Source: Siansivirga zeaxanthinifaciens CC-SAMT-1 (GTDB lineage Bacteria; Bacteroidota; Bacteroidia; Flavobacteriales; Flavobacteriaceae). From it: DNA of 64,000 nt. Each line of letters begins with the position of its first letter. Position 1 is the stretch's first letter. The notes below the pieces were generated by a model. It ran no database searches, had not been told where the DNA came from, and saw only the letters and a program-made list of their open reading frames with translations. Of this stretch, positions 29,218 to 37,957 are shown in pieces. The position numbers and the translations under genes are program-made. The DNA lies in NCBI RefSeq assembly GCF_000941055.1, contig NZ_CP007202.1:1236001-1300000 (forward strand), read 5' to 3'.

Positions 29218-31497
29218 ATGAAGTTAATGTTAAAATTGAAATTAAGATACATTGTCTATTTTGTCTTGTTAACATCTTGTAGGCAAATAAAGATTATATA
29301 CAAAGATAAAAACGCTCCAATCGAAAAGCGAATAGATGACTTATTATCTAGAATGACTTTAGAAGAAAAGATAGGTCAAATGAATCAATATAATGGTTTT
29401 TGGGATGTAACAGGACCTTCTCCAATAGAAGGCGATGCCGAAAAAAAATACAATGACCTTCGTAATGGATTTGTAGGTTCTATGTTAAATGTTAGAGGAG
29501 TCGATGAGGTAAAGGCAGTTCAAAAAATAGCTGTTGAAGAAACCAGACTAGGAATTCCTTTAATTATAGGCTTTGATGTCATCCACGGCTATCAAACCAT
29601 TAGCCCAATACCCCTTGCAGAATCTGCAAGTTGGGACTTGGAAGCAATTAGGAAATCTGCTGAAATGGCAGCCTTAGAAGCCTCGGCTGTTGGCATTAAT
29701 TGGACATTCGCACCTATGATTGATGTTTCTAGAGATGCGCGATGGGGGCGAGTTATGGAAGGAGCAGGGGAAGACCCTTATTTAGGAGGTAAAATTGCTT
29801 ATGCCAGAGTTAAAGGCTTTCAAGGTGATGATTTGTCTAAAGTAAATACCATTGCTGCATGTGCAAAACATTTTGCAGGTTATGGCTTTGCTGAAGCAGG
29901 CAAGGAATATAATACAGTTGATGTAGGGACATCAACTTTATACAACATAATTTTCCCGCCATTTCAAGCAAGTATCGATGCTGAAGTTAAAACTTTTATG
30001 AATTCTTTTAATCAATTAAATGGTATCCCCGCGACGGGTAACAAATATTTACAAAGAGAAATTTTAAAAGATAAATGGAAATTTGATGGTTTTGTTGTTT
30101 CAGATTGGGGATCTATTTATGAAATGATTCCCCATGGATATGCTGAAAATCTGAGCAAAGCAGTTGAAATAGCAGTAAATGCTGGTTCTGATATGGATAT
30201 GGAATCAAATGCATATGTGAATGAATTATCTAAATTAATAAAAGAAGGAAAAGTAAACGAGACTTTAATTGATGATTCAGTCAGAAGAATTTTGAGAGTA
30301 AAATTTGAGCTAGGTCTATTCGACGATCCATACCGGTACTGCAATAAAGAAAGAGAAAAAAAAGTACTTGGTAGTAAAGAGGTTATAGACGCCTCGTTAG
30401 ACATTGCAAAAAAATCAATTGTACTCTTAAAAAACGATAATCAATTGCTGCCTTTAAAAAAATACGGTCAAAAAATAGCTGTGATTGGTGCGTTGGCTAA
30501 TGATAAAACAAGCCCTTTGGGAAATTGGAGAATTGCCGCCAAAAACGAATCGGCTATTTCAGTTTTAGAAGGCTTATCTAATTATAAAGGAAATACTATT
30601 GCTTACGCAAAAGGTGTCGATGTTGTCTTAAATAAAACAGATTTCACAAGAGAAGTTGTTATAAATGAAACCGATACCAGTGGTTTTTCCGAAGCAAAAA
30701 AAATTGCTAAAAATTCAGATGTTGTTATTATGGTATTAGGCGAAGATGGTTTTCAAAGTGGTGAAGGCCGTAGTAGAACTGAAATTGGATTGCCTGGGTT
30801 GCAACAGCAATTATTAGAAGAAGTTTATAAAGTGAACCCTAATATTGTATTGGTATTAAACAACGGAAGACCATTAACTTTGGGCTGGGCAGATAACCAT
30901 ATTCCTTCTATACTAGAAGCTTGGCATTTAGGCACACAAAGTGGCAACGCTATCGCTCAGGTTCTATACGGAGATTATAATCCAAGCGGCAAATTACCAA
31001 TGAGTTTTCCAAGAAGTGTAGGTCAAGTACCAATATATTACAATCAACAAAGTACTGGACGACCTAATTACCCTGGGGGTGATGTTGTTTTTTGGTCTCA
31101 TTATCAAGACGATAAAAATGAGGTACTTTACCCATTTGGTCATGGTTTAAGTTACACGCAATTTGAATATAAAAACATGCGTATTAAACAAGAAAACAAA
31201 ATTTTTGTTGTTGAGGTTGATATCACAAATACAGGAGAAATTCAAGGAAAAGAAGTCGTGCAGTTATACATAAGAGATGTTTTTGCTAGTGTAGCTAGAC
31301 CTATAAAGGAATTGAAAGGCTTTGAACTTATTTCTTTAAATCCAAAAGAAAATAAAACAGTTCAGTTTACTCTTACAGATAAAGAACTAGGGTTTTATAA
31401 TAATACAGGTGAGTTTATTGTAGAATCTGGTCTTTTTGAAGTGTTTGTAGGCGGAAGTTCTAAAACCGTATTAAATGGAAAATTTGAAATTAAATAA
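29218..31497 (+). CDS. GH3 beta-glycosidase lipoprotein
   Basis: A 759-residue GH3 enzyme with lipoprotein signal peptide (LLTSCRQ, Cys21). The N-terminal TIM-barrel domain contains RVMEGAGEDPYLGG, KHFAGYG and GFVVSDWGSI, where Asp296 is the expected nucleophile. The alpha/beta sandwich domain begins after residue 400 (KKSIVLLKNDNQLLPL) and a FN3-like domain closes the protein. The architecture is that of beta-glucosidases, with beta-xylosidases as a second possibility. It would release monosaccharides from the imported oligosaccharide in the periplasm. Confidence 0.92.
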   Translation: MKLMLKLKLRYIVYFVLLTSCRQIKIIYKDKNAPIEKRIDDLLSRMTLEEKIGQMNQYNGFWDVTGPSPIEGDAEKKYNDLRNGFVGSMLNVRGVDEVKAVQKIAVEETRLGIPLIIGFDVIHGYQTISPIPLAESASWDLEAIRKSAEMAALEASAVGINWTFAPMIDVSRDARWGRVMEGAGEDPYLGGKIAYARVKGFQGDDLSKVNTIAACAKHFAGYGFAEAGKEYNTVDVGTSTLYNIIFPPFQASIDAEVKTFMNSFNQLNGIPATGNKYLQREILKDKWKFDGFVVSDWGSIYEMIPHGYAENLSKAVEIAVNAGSDMDMESNAYVNELSKLIKEGKVNETLIDDSVRRILRVKFELGLFDDPYRYCNKEREKKVLGSKEVIDASLDIAKKSIVLLKNDNQLLPLKKYGQKIAVIGALANDKTSPLGNWRIAAKNESAISVLEGLSNYKGNTIAYAKGVDVVLNKTDFTREVVINETDTSGFSEAKKIAKNSDVVIMVLGEDGFQSGEGRSRTEIGLPGLQQQLLEEVYKVNPNIVLVLNNGRPLTLGWADNHIPSILEAWHLGTQSGNAIAQVLYGDYNPSGKLPMSFPRSVGQVPIYYNQQSTGRPNYPGGDVVFWSHYQDDKNEVLYPFGHGLSYTQFEYKNMRIKQENKIFVVEVDITNTGEIQGKEVVQLYIRDVFASVARPIKELKGFELISLNPKENKTVQFTLTDKELGFYNNTGEFIVESGLFEVFVGGSSKTVLNGKFEIK

Positions 31498-31504
31498 AAA
31501 AAGT

Positions 31505-32980
31505 ATGTCAAAAAAAATATTTACAATAATAATGCTTTCTACTTTAATGGTATCATGTATAAATTCTAAAGTAGAAAAAGCAGATACAGTTAATAATTCT
31601 TCAGCCATAGAACCCTATATAGGTAAAAAATTAGAAGTTTATACAACAGCAAAAAATACAGATCTAAAATTAACAAAAACAGGAGAATACACTTTTAAAG
31701 AACAAACTCAACCCTTAGAAACAGATATTGCAGTTTTTGTTAACCCCAGAAAAACGTTTCAAGAATTTTTAGGAATTGGAGGTGCTATTACCGATGCTTC
31801 AGCAGAAGTTTTTTCAACCTTAAGTCCAGAAAAACAAAACACCTTATTGCAGTCTTATTTTGGAAATGATGGTATTGGCTACAATATTATAAGAACAAGT
31901 ATTCATAGTAGTGATTTTGGTTTGGGTAGCCATACATATATTGAGGAAGGTGACAGAGAATTAAAAACTTTTTCGATAGAAAAAGATAAGGAAAAAAGAA
32001 TTCCACTTATAAAAAGAGCCATCGATTTAATTAAAGATGATTTAGTTTTTTATGCCAGCCCTTGGAGCCCACCTGCTTTTATGAAAACAAATAATAATAT
32101 GCTGCAAGGCGGAAAATTACTTCCTGAATTTCGTCAAGCTTGGGCAAATTATTATGTAAAATTTATTAAAGCCTATGAAAAAGAAGGGATTCCTGTTTGG
32201 GGTTTAACTATTCAAAATGAACCCATGGCAGTTCAAAGATGGGAATCATGTATTTATACTGCAGAGGAAGAACGGGACTTTTTAAAAAATTATTTAGGTC
32301 CAACATTAAAAAAGGAAGGTTTAGGTGATAAAAATATTGTGGTTTGGGATCATAACAGAGATTTGATTACATATAGAGCTAACATTGTTTTTGAAGATCC
32401 TGAAGCATCAAAATATGCTTGGGGTATTGGTTATCATTGGTATGAAACTTGGACAGGTGGCTTGCCTAAATATGATAATTTAAAAAACATAAAAGAATCG
32501 TTCCCTTCAAAAAACATATTATTTACTGAGGGCTGTGTAGAAGGATTTGATTATGAAAAACTACAGTTTTGGCCGAATGCAGAGCGTTATGGGAATTCTA
32601 TAATAAACGATTTCAATAGCGGTGTTGTAGGATGGACAGATTGGAATATTTTATTAGATGAAACAGGTGGTCCAAATCATGTTAAGAATTTTTGCTTTGC
32701 TCCTATTCATGCCAATACAAAAACAGGCGATTTAATATATACCCCTACATATTATTATATTGGTCATTTCTCTAAATTTATAAAACCTGAAGCATTTAGG
32801 GTAAGTACTACAACTAGTAGGAATACCATTGATAGTACTTCATTTAAGAATAGAGATGGTAAAATAACAACAGTGGTTATGAATGGAACTGATAAAAGAA
32901 TAGCTTATAAGCTAATTGTGGCCAATTGTGAAGCTTTATTAGAAATTCAACCTCATGCAATACAATCAATTATTTATTAA
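31505..32980 (+). CDS. GH30 glycosidase lipoprotein
   Basis: A roughly 491-residue GH30 enzyme. The signal peptide ends LMVSCINS (Cys18). The catalytic domain contains FLGIGGAITDASAEVF, YASPWSPPAFMKTN, the acid/base Glu239 in LTIQNEPMA and the nucleophile Glu342 in LFTEGCVE. Sequence around the first motif resembles GH30 subfamilies 1/3, which include beta-1,6-glucanases and glucosylceramidases. I chose ATG 31505, 7 bp after the GH3 stop; the frame is open to 31475 within gh3. With GH3 it suggests a beta-glucan with 1,6 linkages. Confidence 0.9.
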   Translation: MSKKIFTIIMLSTLMVSCINSKVEKADTVNNSSAIEPYIGKKLEVYTTAKNTDLKLTKTGEYTFKEQTQPLETDIAVFVNPRKTFQEFLGIGGAITDASAEVFSTLSPEKQNTLLQSYFGNDGIGYNIIRTSIHSSDFGLGSHTYIEEGDRELKTFSIEKDKEKRIPLIKRAIDLIKDDLVFYASPWSPPAFMKTNNNMLQGGKLLPEFRQAWANYYVKFIKAYEKEGIPVWGLTIQNEPMAVQRWESCIYTAEEERDFLKNYLGPTLKKEGLGDKNIVVWDHNRDLITYRANIVFEDPEASKYAWGIGYHWYETWTGGLPKYDNLKNIKESFPSKNILFTEGCVEGFDYEKLQFWPNAERYGNSIINDFNSGVVGWTDWNILLDETGGPNHVKNFCFAPIHANTKTGDLIYTPTYYYIGHFSKFIKPEAFRVSTTTSRNTIDSTSFKNRDGKITTVVMNGTDKRIAYKLIVANCEALLEIQPHAIQSIIY

Positions 32981-33030
32981 AATTTAATTTTCGATAAAAA
33001 AAATTACGGCATTCAATAATTTAAGTCTTA

Positions 33031-33064
33031 GGTTAAAACATTTCTATATAGTAGAAATGTTAAC
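33031..33064. promoter_or_regulatory. Bulged 14-bp inverted repeat before the symporter
   Basis: Left arm GGTTAAAACATTTCTA and right arm TAGAAATGTTAACC pair apart from a 2-nt bulge, with a 5-nt spacer. It lies 45 bp upstream of the symporter start, has no T-tract, and shares the TTCTA/TAGAA core with the PUL sites at 16852 and 25106. A regulator site is likely. Confidence 0.55.
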
Positions 33065-33109
33065 CAACTTAAAATTGAAATTTATAAAATCACATAATAG
33101 TAGTTATTA

Positions 33110-34762
33110 ATGACAACACATTTCGGATTTTGGGATTATTTTATCTTCATTGCTTATGCTCTTCTAATTTTAGGAGTAGGTTTATGGGTTTCGAGAGATA
33201 AAGAAGGACATCAAAAGAACGCTGAAGATTATTTTTTAGCCAGTAAATCTCTGCCTTGGTGGGCAATAGGTGCATCGTTAATTGCAGCAAACATTTCAGC
33301 AGAACAATTTATAGGAATGTCTGGGTCTGGTTTTGCATTAGGTTTAGCCATTGCATCCTATGAATGGATGGCGGCAATTACCTTAATTATAGTTGGTAAA
33401 TACTTTTTACCCATTTTTATAGAAAAGGGGTTATATACGATTCCGGAGTTTGTAGAAAAGCGATTTTCAACAAATTTAAAAACCATTTTGGCAGTATTCT
33501 GGATTGGGTTATATGTGTTTGTTAACCTCGCTTCTGTCTTATACTTAGGAAGTTTAGCCTTGGAAACCATAATGGGCATTCCTATGATTTATGGTATAAT
33601 AGGATTGGCCATGTTTGCTGCAGCCTATTCTTTATATGGAGGTTTATCGGCAGTAGCTTGGACGGATGTTATTCAGGTTGTATTTTTAGTCTTAGGTGGC
33701 TTGGTAACAACTTACATAGCTTTAAATACCGTATCTGGAGGTGAAGGTGTTATTGCAGGAATCAAAACAGTTTATCAAGCCACCCCAGAACGATTCTCAA
33801 TGATTTTTGATGAGTCAAATGCATATTATGATATGTTACCAGGTATAGGTGTTTTGATTGGTGGGATGTGGGTTGCAAACTTATATTACTGGGGTTTCAA
33901 CCAATACATTATCCAAAGGACCTTAGCGGCAAAATCATTAAAGGAATCGCAAAAAGGAATTTTGTTGGCAGCATTTTTAAAATTAGTTATTCCATTAATT
34001 GTTGTTATTCCAGGAATTGCAGCTTATGTTATGATTAATGACCAAGATGTCATGTCGAGCTTAGGTGATTCAGCTTTAAATAATTTACCATCATTAGACC
34101 AAGCCGATAAAGCCTACCCTTGGTTATTACAATTTTTGCCAACAGGAATGAAGGGTGTCGCCTTCGCAGCCTTAGCTGCTGCAATTGTGTCTTCATTAGC
34201 TTCTATGTTGAATTCTACTTCAACTATTTTTACAATGGATATTTACAAGCAATACATTAACCCAACGGCCAGTGATAAAGCTACAGTTAACGTTGGTAGA
34301 TTATCAGCGGCGGTAGCCTTAGTTATAGCTAGTATTATGGCACCATTATTAGGAGGTATTGATCAAGCCTTTCAATTTATACAAGAATATACAGGCATAG
34401 TTAGCCCGGGTATCTTAGCTGTTTTTATGCTAGGTTTATTTTGGAAAAAAACAACGAATAAAGCAGCAATAATTGGAGCATTGACATCGATTCCGATAGC
34501 GTTATATTTTAAAGTGGCGCCAAATGGGTGGTCAACCAGCGCATTTTTTGTAGATGTTCCTTTTATGAATCAAATGGGATATACGGTATTGTTAACAGTG
34601 AGTGTTATCGCACTTGTTAGTTATATGCAGCATAAAGGTGCAGATGATAAAAAAGGAATTCCAATTACAAAAGAATCATTTAACACGAGTCCGTTATTTA
34701 ATATAGGTGCTTTTGCAGTGATGCTCATTGTAGCTGCTTTATATGCCTCTTTTTGGAATTAA
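33110..34762 (+). CDS. Sodium/sugar symporter (SSS family, vSGLT-like)
   Basis: A 550-residue inner-membrane transporter with about 14 hydrophobic segments. Family features: WWAIGASLIAANISAEQFIGMSGSGFA near residue 50, GLYTIPEFVEKRF, and the ALAAAIVSSLASMLNSTSTIF block near residue 355 that forms part of the sodium site in SGLT-type carriers. It would take up glucose, galactose or xylose with sodium. It follows the GH30 gene by 129 bp with its own candidate operator, and lies between the PUL and the xylose genes, so the sugar could come from either. Confidence 0.9.
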   Translation: MTTHFGFWDYFIFIAYALLILGVGLWVSRDKEGHQKNAEDYFLASKSLPWWAIGASLIAANISAEQFIGMSGSGFALGLAIASYEWMAAITLIIVGKYFLPIFIEKGLYTIPEFVEKRFSTNLKTILAVFWIGLYVFVNLASVLYLGSLALETIMGIPMIYGIIGLAMFAAAYSLYGGLSAVAWTDVIQVVFLVLGGLVTTYIALNTVSGGEGVIAGIKTVYQATPERFSMIFDESNAYYDMLPGIGVLIGGMWVANLYYWGFNQYIIQRTLAAKSLKESQKGILLAAFLKLVIPLIVVIPGIAAYVMINDQDVMSSLGDSALNNLPSLDQADKAYPWLLQFLPTGMKGVAFAALAAAIVSSLASMLNSTSTIFTMDIYKQYINPTASDKATVNVGRLSAAVALVIASIMAPLLGGIDQAFQFIQEYTGIVSPGILAVFMLGLFWKKTTNKAAIIGALTSIPIALYFKVAPNGWSTSAFFVDVPFMNQMGYTVLLTVSVIALVSYMQHKGADDKKGIPITKESFNTSPLFNIGAFAVMLIVAALYASFWN

Positions 34763-35025
34763 ATATTAACCAAAAAAATAACTTAACTGAATATAGATGT
34801 TTTGAATACATAAAGTATCTCACTCCTATTCATCAGTATTTCAAAAAACATGGTACAAAAGCGGAACAATTATAGTACAAATTTTACCTTAAAAAATATT
34901 TTGATTATAGCTGAGCTTTGTTAGACCATTGTTAAAAATAAAGAAAGCTAATCAAGTTATTACTTTAATCGAGTCTATTTCAAAATAAATCTCATTTATG
35001 TTCGTCTAATTTTACTTATGGCTTC

Positions 35026-35110
35026 AAATAATTCTAATATTTGGTTCGAGAATAGGTCAGTATGGTGTACAAGTAGAACCTTCAACCTTTTTTAGTTGGA
35101 GGTTTTTTGT
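35026..35110 (+). repeat. Tandem unit A: conserved 45-bp element plus terminator
   Basis: The first 45 bp (35026-35070) match 35137-35181 at 40 of 45 positions, including TTTGGTTCGAGAATA and TATGGTGTAC. A short stem ATTCT/AGAAT can form within the element. It is followed directly by a terminator hairpin at 35077-35110. No ORF is present. This could be a small RNA gene or a leader remnant. Confidence 0.6.
35077..35110 (+). terminator. Terminator of unit A
   Basis: AACCTTCAAC/GTTGGAGGTT (one G-U pair) with an 8-nt loop, followed by T-rich DNA. Confidence 0.75.
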
Positions 35111-35136
35111 TTTCAGAAATCTTCAGCTAAATTTTG

Positions 35137-35215
35137 AAATAATTCTAACGTTTGGTTCGAGAATAAATCAATATGGTGTACTAAAAGCCTTATCATTTAT
35201 TTGATAAGGCTTTTT
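35137..35215 (+). repeat. Tandem unit B: conserved 45-bp element plus terminator
   Basis: Second copy, 111 bp after unit A, with the same element (35137-35181) and a sequence-unrelated terminator (35183-35215). Just before it, TTTTG near 35105-35109 and TAAATTTTG at 35128-35136 form a near-consensus promoter, so unit B could be transcribed on its own. Confidence 0.6.
35183..35215 (+). terminator. Terminator of unit B
   Basis: Perfect stem AAAAGCCTTATCA/TGATAAGGCTTTT with a 6-nt loop and a T-tract. It isolates the units from the downstream regulator gene. Confidence 0.9.
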
Positions 35216-35275
35216 CTTATGCCTTTTTTCAAAAAAAATCATTTTCATTTTTTTCAAAACATTAAAAATTTTACA

Positions 35276-35306
35276 TATATTTGCATACCAGAACAGAACA
35301 GAACGG
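35276..35306 (+). promoter_or_regulatory. Promoter -7 box and GAACA repeats of the xyl operon
   Basis: TATATTTG (35276-35283) is a perfect Bacteroidota -7 element. Immediately after it GAACA repeats in tandem (35291-35306, GAAC three times at 5-bp period) where transcription should begin. The repeats are a candidate operator for the GntR-type regulator encoded just downstream. Confidence 0.6.
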
Positions 35307-35309
35307 TTA

Positions 35310-36296
35310 GTGCTTTTAGATCTCGATTTTAATACAGAAACACCCAAGTATTTGGTTTTAGTAAACGCCATTAACGATGCGCTTTCTAATAACTCGTTAT
35401 CTAGTGGCGTTGCCTTGCCATCTGTAAATAGTATTTGTAAAGATTACAGCTTGTCGCGCGATACGGTATTTAAAGCATATACCGTTTTAAAAGATAATGG
35501 TGTAATAGAGTCGGTTCCAAGTAAAGGGTATTTTGTGGCTAACGATACTCGAAAAGTGCTTTTAGTTTTAGACACCTTTAAAGCCTATAAAGAAGTGCTC
35601 TATCACGCTTTTGTAAATAATTTACCTAAAAACGTTATTGTCGATGTGCAGTTTCATCACTACAACATTAATAATTTTAAAACCATACTTAACAATAGCA
35701 AGGGTAAGTATTATAAGTATGTAGTCATGACCTTTAATAACAAAGAAGTGGCGCAGGTAATTTCAGATATAGACAACGATAAATTATTGTTAATCGATTG
35801 GAATGTCTATTCTAAAAACACGAATAACCATGTGTTTCAAGATTTTGGAAAGGCATTTTATAATACTTTACAAGATGTTATTCCTGTTTTAAATAAATAT
35901 AAAAAACTCGTATTTGTTTACCCTACTTTTACAAATCATCCAAACGAAACACTTTCATATTTTAAAAAGTTTTGTGACGATTTTCAAATTAAAAACAAAA
36001 TCATTACAAATATTAACGAGTTTCAAATTAGTAAAGGAGAAGCTTATATAAGCGTAAGCGATCGTGTTTTAGGTGAATTTTTGGAGCAATGCCGTTCTAA
36101 AAATTTTGAACCTGGAACCGATGTGGGTTTTTTGTCCTATAACGAAACCCCAATGAAACAATTTATCTATAAAGGAATCTCTGTAATATCTACAGATTTC
36201 AAAGCCATGGGCGCCCAAGCAGCCAGCTTTGTAAATAACGATAAACCTTTACAAACATACATACCAACTAAATTAATATTAAGAGAATCATTATAA
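35310..36296 (+). CDS. GntR-family regulator with LacI-like sensor domain (probable xylose regulator)
   Basis: A 328-residue regulator starting at GTG. Residues about 10-75 are a GntR winged helix (YLVLVNAINDALSNNSLSSG, LPSVNSICKDYSLSRDTVFKAY, SVPSKGYFV). Residues about 85-328 resemble the periplasmic-binding-protein fold of LacI/GalR regulators, ending in SVISTDFKAMGAQAASFV. Binding of a sugar there would alter DNA binding. It precedes xylB by 6 bp, so it is probably the local xylose regulator and autoregulated. Confidence 0.83.
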   Translation: MLLDLDFNTETPKYLVLVNAINDALSNNSLSSGVALPSVNSICKDYSLSRDTVFKAYTVLKDNGVIESVPSKGYFVANDTRKVLLVLDTFKAYKEVLYHAFVNNLPKNVIVDVQFHHYNINNFKTILNNSKGKYYKYVVMTFNNKEVAQVISDIDNDKLLLIDWNVYSKNTNNHVFQDFGKAFYNTLQDVIPVLNKYKKLVFVYPTFTNHPNETLSYFKKFCDDFQIKNKIITNINEFQISKGEAYISVSDRVLGEFLEQCRSKNFEPGTDVGFLSYNETPMKQFIYKGISVISTDFKAMGAQAASFVNNDKPLQTYIPTKLILRESL

Positions 36297-36302
36297 ACAA
36301 TT

Positions 36303-37790
36303 ATGTACTATTTAGGATTAGACATAGGGAGTTCTTCTATTAAAGCAGCTTTAGTAGAAATAGCAACAGGTAAAAGCGTTGGTGTTGTTCAAGAGCCAGA
36401 ACAAGAAATGAGCATGTTTGCTCAAAAAAATGGATGGGCAGAACAGAAGCCAGACGACTGGTGGTTGCACGTTTGCAATGCCATTAAACGCCTAAAAAAA
36501 CAACACAACATCTCAAGAACCCAAATAAAAGGTATCGGGATTTCGTATCAAATGCATGGCTTGGTTATTGTCGATAAAGACGGAAATCCACTTCGAAAAA
36601 GTATTATTTGGTGCGATAGTCGAGCTGTCGAGATTGGAAACGACGCCTTTACTGCCATTGGAGAAGAAAAATGTTCCACACAGTTGCTAAACTCGCCCGC
36701 AAACTTTACCGCTTCAAAATTAAAGTGGGTAAAAGATAACGAACCAGAAATTTATAACAAGATTTATAAATTCATGCTTCCTGGCGATTATATAGCCTAT
36801 AAGTTTTCAAACAAAATTAACACCACCATTTCGGGACTATCCGAAGGTATTTTTTGGGATTTTAAAAACAATTCCATTGCCAATTTTCTTCTAGAAAATT
36901 ATGGTATCGATCCTTCATTAGTACCCGATATTGTCGACACCTTTAGCAATCAATCTCAAGTTAACGACCAAGGCGAAACCGAAAGTACTATTGCAGCCGG
37001 CACCCCAATTTTTTATAGAGCCGGCGACCAGCCCAACAATGCCTTGTCCTTAAACGTATTTAATCCCGGCGAAGTTGCTGCAACAGGTGGTACATCGGGG
37101 GTTGTTTATGCTATAACCGATAGTCTATCAGTAAAAGAAAGTGCGCGTGTTAACAATTTCGCACACGTTAACTATAACAAACAATCTCAAGCCAGAATAG
37201 GTAAATTATTATGTATTAATGGTGCAGGCATCCAATACCGTTGGTTGTTAAATAACCTCGATGTTAGTTCCTACGAAGAAATGAATAACCTGGCCTCAGC
37301 AATCCCCGTTGGGTCCGATGGCGTATGCGTTATTCCCTTCGGAAACGGTGCCGAGCGCATGTTAAATAACAAAGAAATTGGTACAAGAATCGTAAATTTA
37401 AATTTAAACAACCACCATAAAGGGCATATGTGTCGTGCAGCTCTAGAAGGTATTGCCTTCTCATTCGTTTATGGGGTCGAAATTTTAAAATCCGATGGTA
37501 TCAAACCCAGCGTAATTCGCGCAGGAAACGATAATTTATTTCGTTCAGAAATTTTCGCAAACACCGTTGCGACCTTAATCGAACAAGAAATAGAAATTTA
37601 CAACACAACCGGAGCCATAGGTGCCGCGCGTGCTGCCGACCTGCATAAAGGCGATTTCGAAAGTTTTGGCAAGTCTATAATCGACAACGACCACGTCATG
37701 ACTTTTATGCCTTTTAAAGACAAATCACTTTATTTAAAAGCCTATAACAACTGGAAAACCGAACTAGAAATTATATTAAACACGAAATAG
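36303..37790 (+). CDS. xylB: Xylulokinase
   Basis: A 495-residue FGGY-family sugar kinase. The N-terminal phosphate-binding motif LGLDIGSSSIKAALVE, the QMHGLVIVD block with the xylulokinase-specific Met-His-Gly near residue 80, and the second-domain GGTSGVVYAI and GAGIQYRW motifs are visible. It phosphorylates D-xylulose to xylulose 5-phosphate for the pentose phosphate pathway. It shares an operon with the GntR regulator and the downstream xylose isomerase, which supports the substrate assignment. Confidence 0.93.
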   Translation: MYYLGLDIGSSSIKAALVEIATGKSVGVVQEPEQEMSMFAQKNGWAEQKPDDWWLHVCNAIKRLKKQHNISRTQIKGIGISYQMHGLVIVDKDGNPLRKSIIWCDSRAVEIGNDAFTAIGEEKCSTQLLNSPANFTASKLKWVKDNEPEIYNKIYKFMLPGDYIAYKFSNKINTTISGLSEGIFWDFKNNSIANFLLENYGIDPSLVPDIVDTFSNQSQVNDQGETESTIAAGTPIFYRAGDQPNNALSLNVFNPGEVAATGGTSGVVYAITDSLSVKESARVNNFAHVNYNKQSQARIGKLLCINGAGIQYRWLLNNLDVSSYEEMNNLASAIPVGSDGVCVIPFGNGAERMLNNKEIGTRIVNLNLNNHHKGHMCRAALEGIAFSFVYGVEILKSDGIKPSVIRAGNDNLFRSEIFANTVATLIEQEIEIYNTTGAIGAARAADLHKGDFESFGKSIIDNDHVMTFMPFKDKSLYLKAYNNWKTELEIILNTK

Positions 37791-37804
37791 AAACGTAATT
37801 ATTT

Positions 37805-37887
37805 GGGCGTTACCACAAGGGTCGGGCTTTACGCTATATCTTTTTTTTCGTACCTCAAAAAAAGGATGCCGCTTCAATCCCTAACGC
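37805..37887. repeat. Flavobacterial intergenic repeat between xylB and xylA
   Basis: An 83-bp element starting GGGCGTTACC and ending CCCTAACGC, with internal GGGTCGGGCTTTACGCTATA and a hairpin around ATCTTTTTTTT/AAAAAAAGGAT. The motif set (GGGCGTTAC, GTCGGGCTTT, GCTATAT, TCCCTAACGC) matches a repeat family I recall from many flavobacterial genomes; that recall is not verified here. It is richer in G+C than its surroundings. Confidence 0.65.
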
Positions 37888-37957
37888 AAATTGTAACACC
37901 AAATAAAGAAATTAACAAATAAACGAATCCACAAATAAACAAGTAAACATAAAAATT

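Noticed and set aside
35026..35181. CRISPR-like repeat array
   Set aside because: There are only two imperfect copies, each followed by a terminator, and no cas gene.
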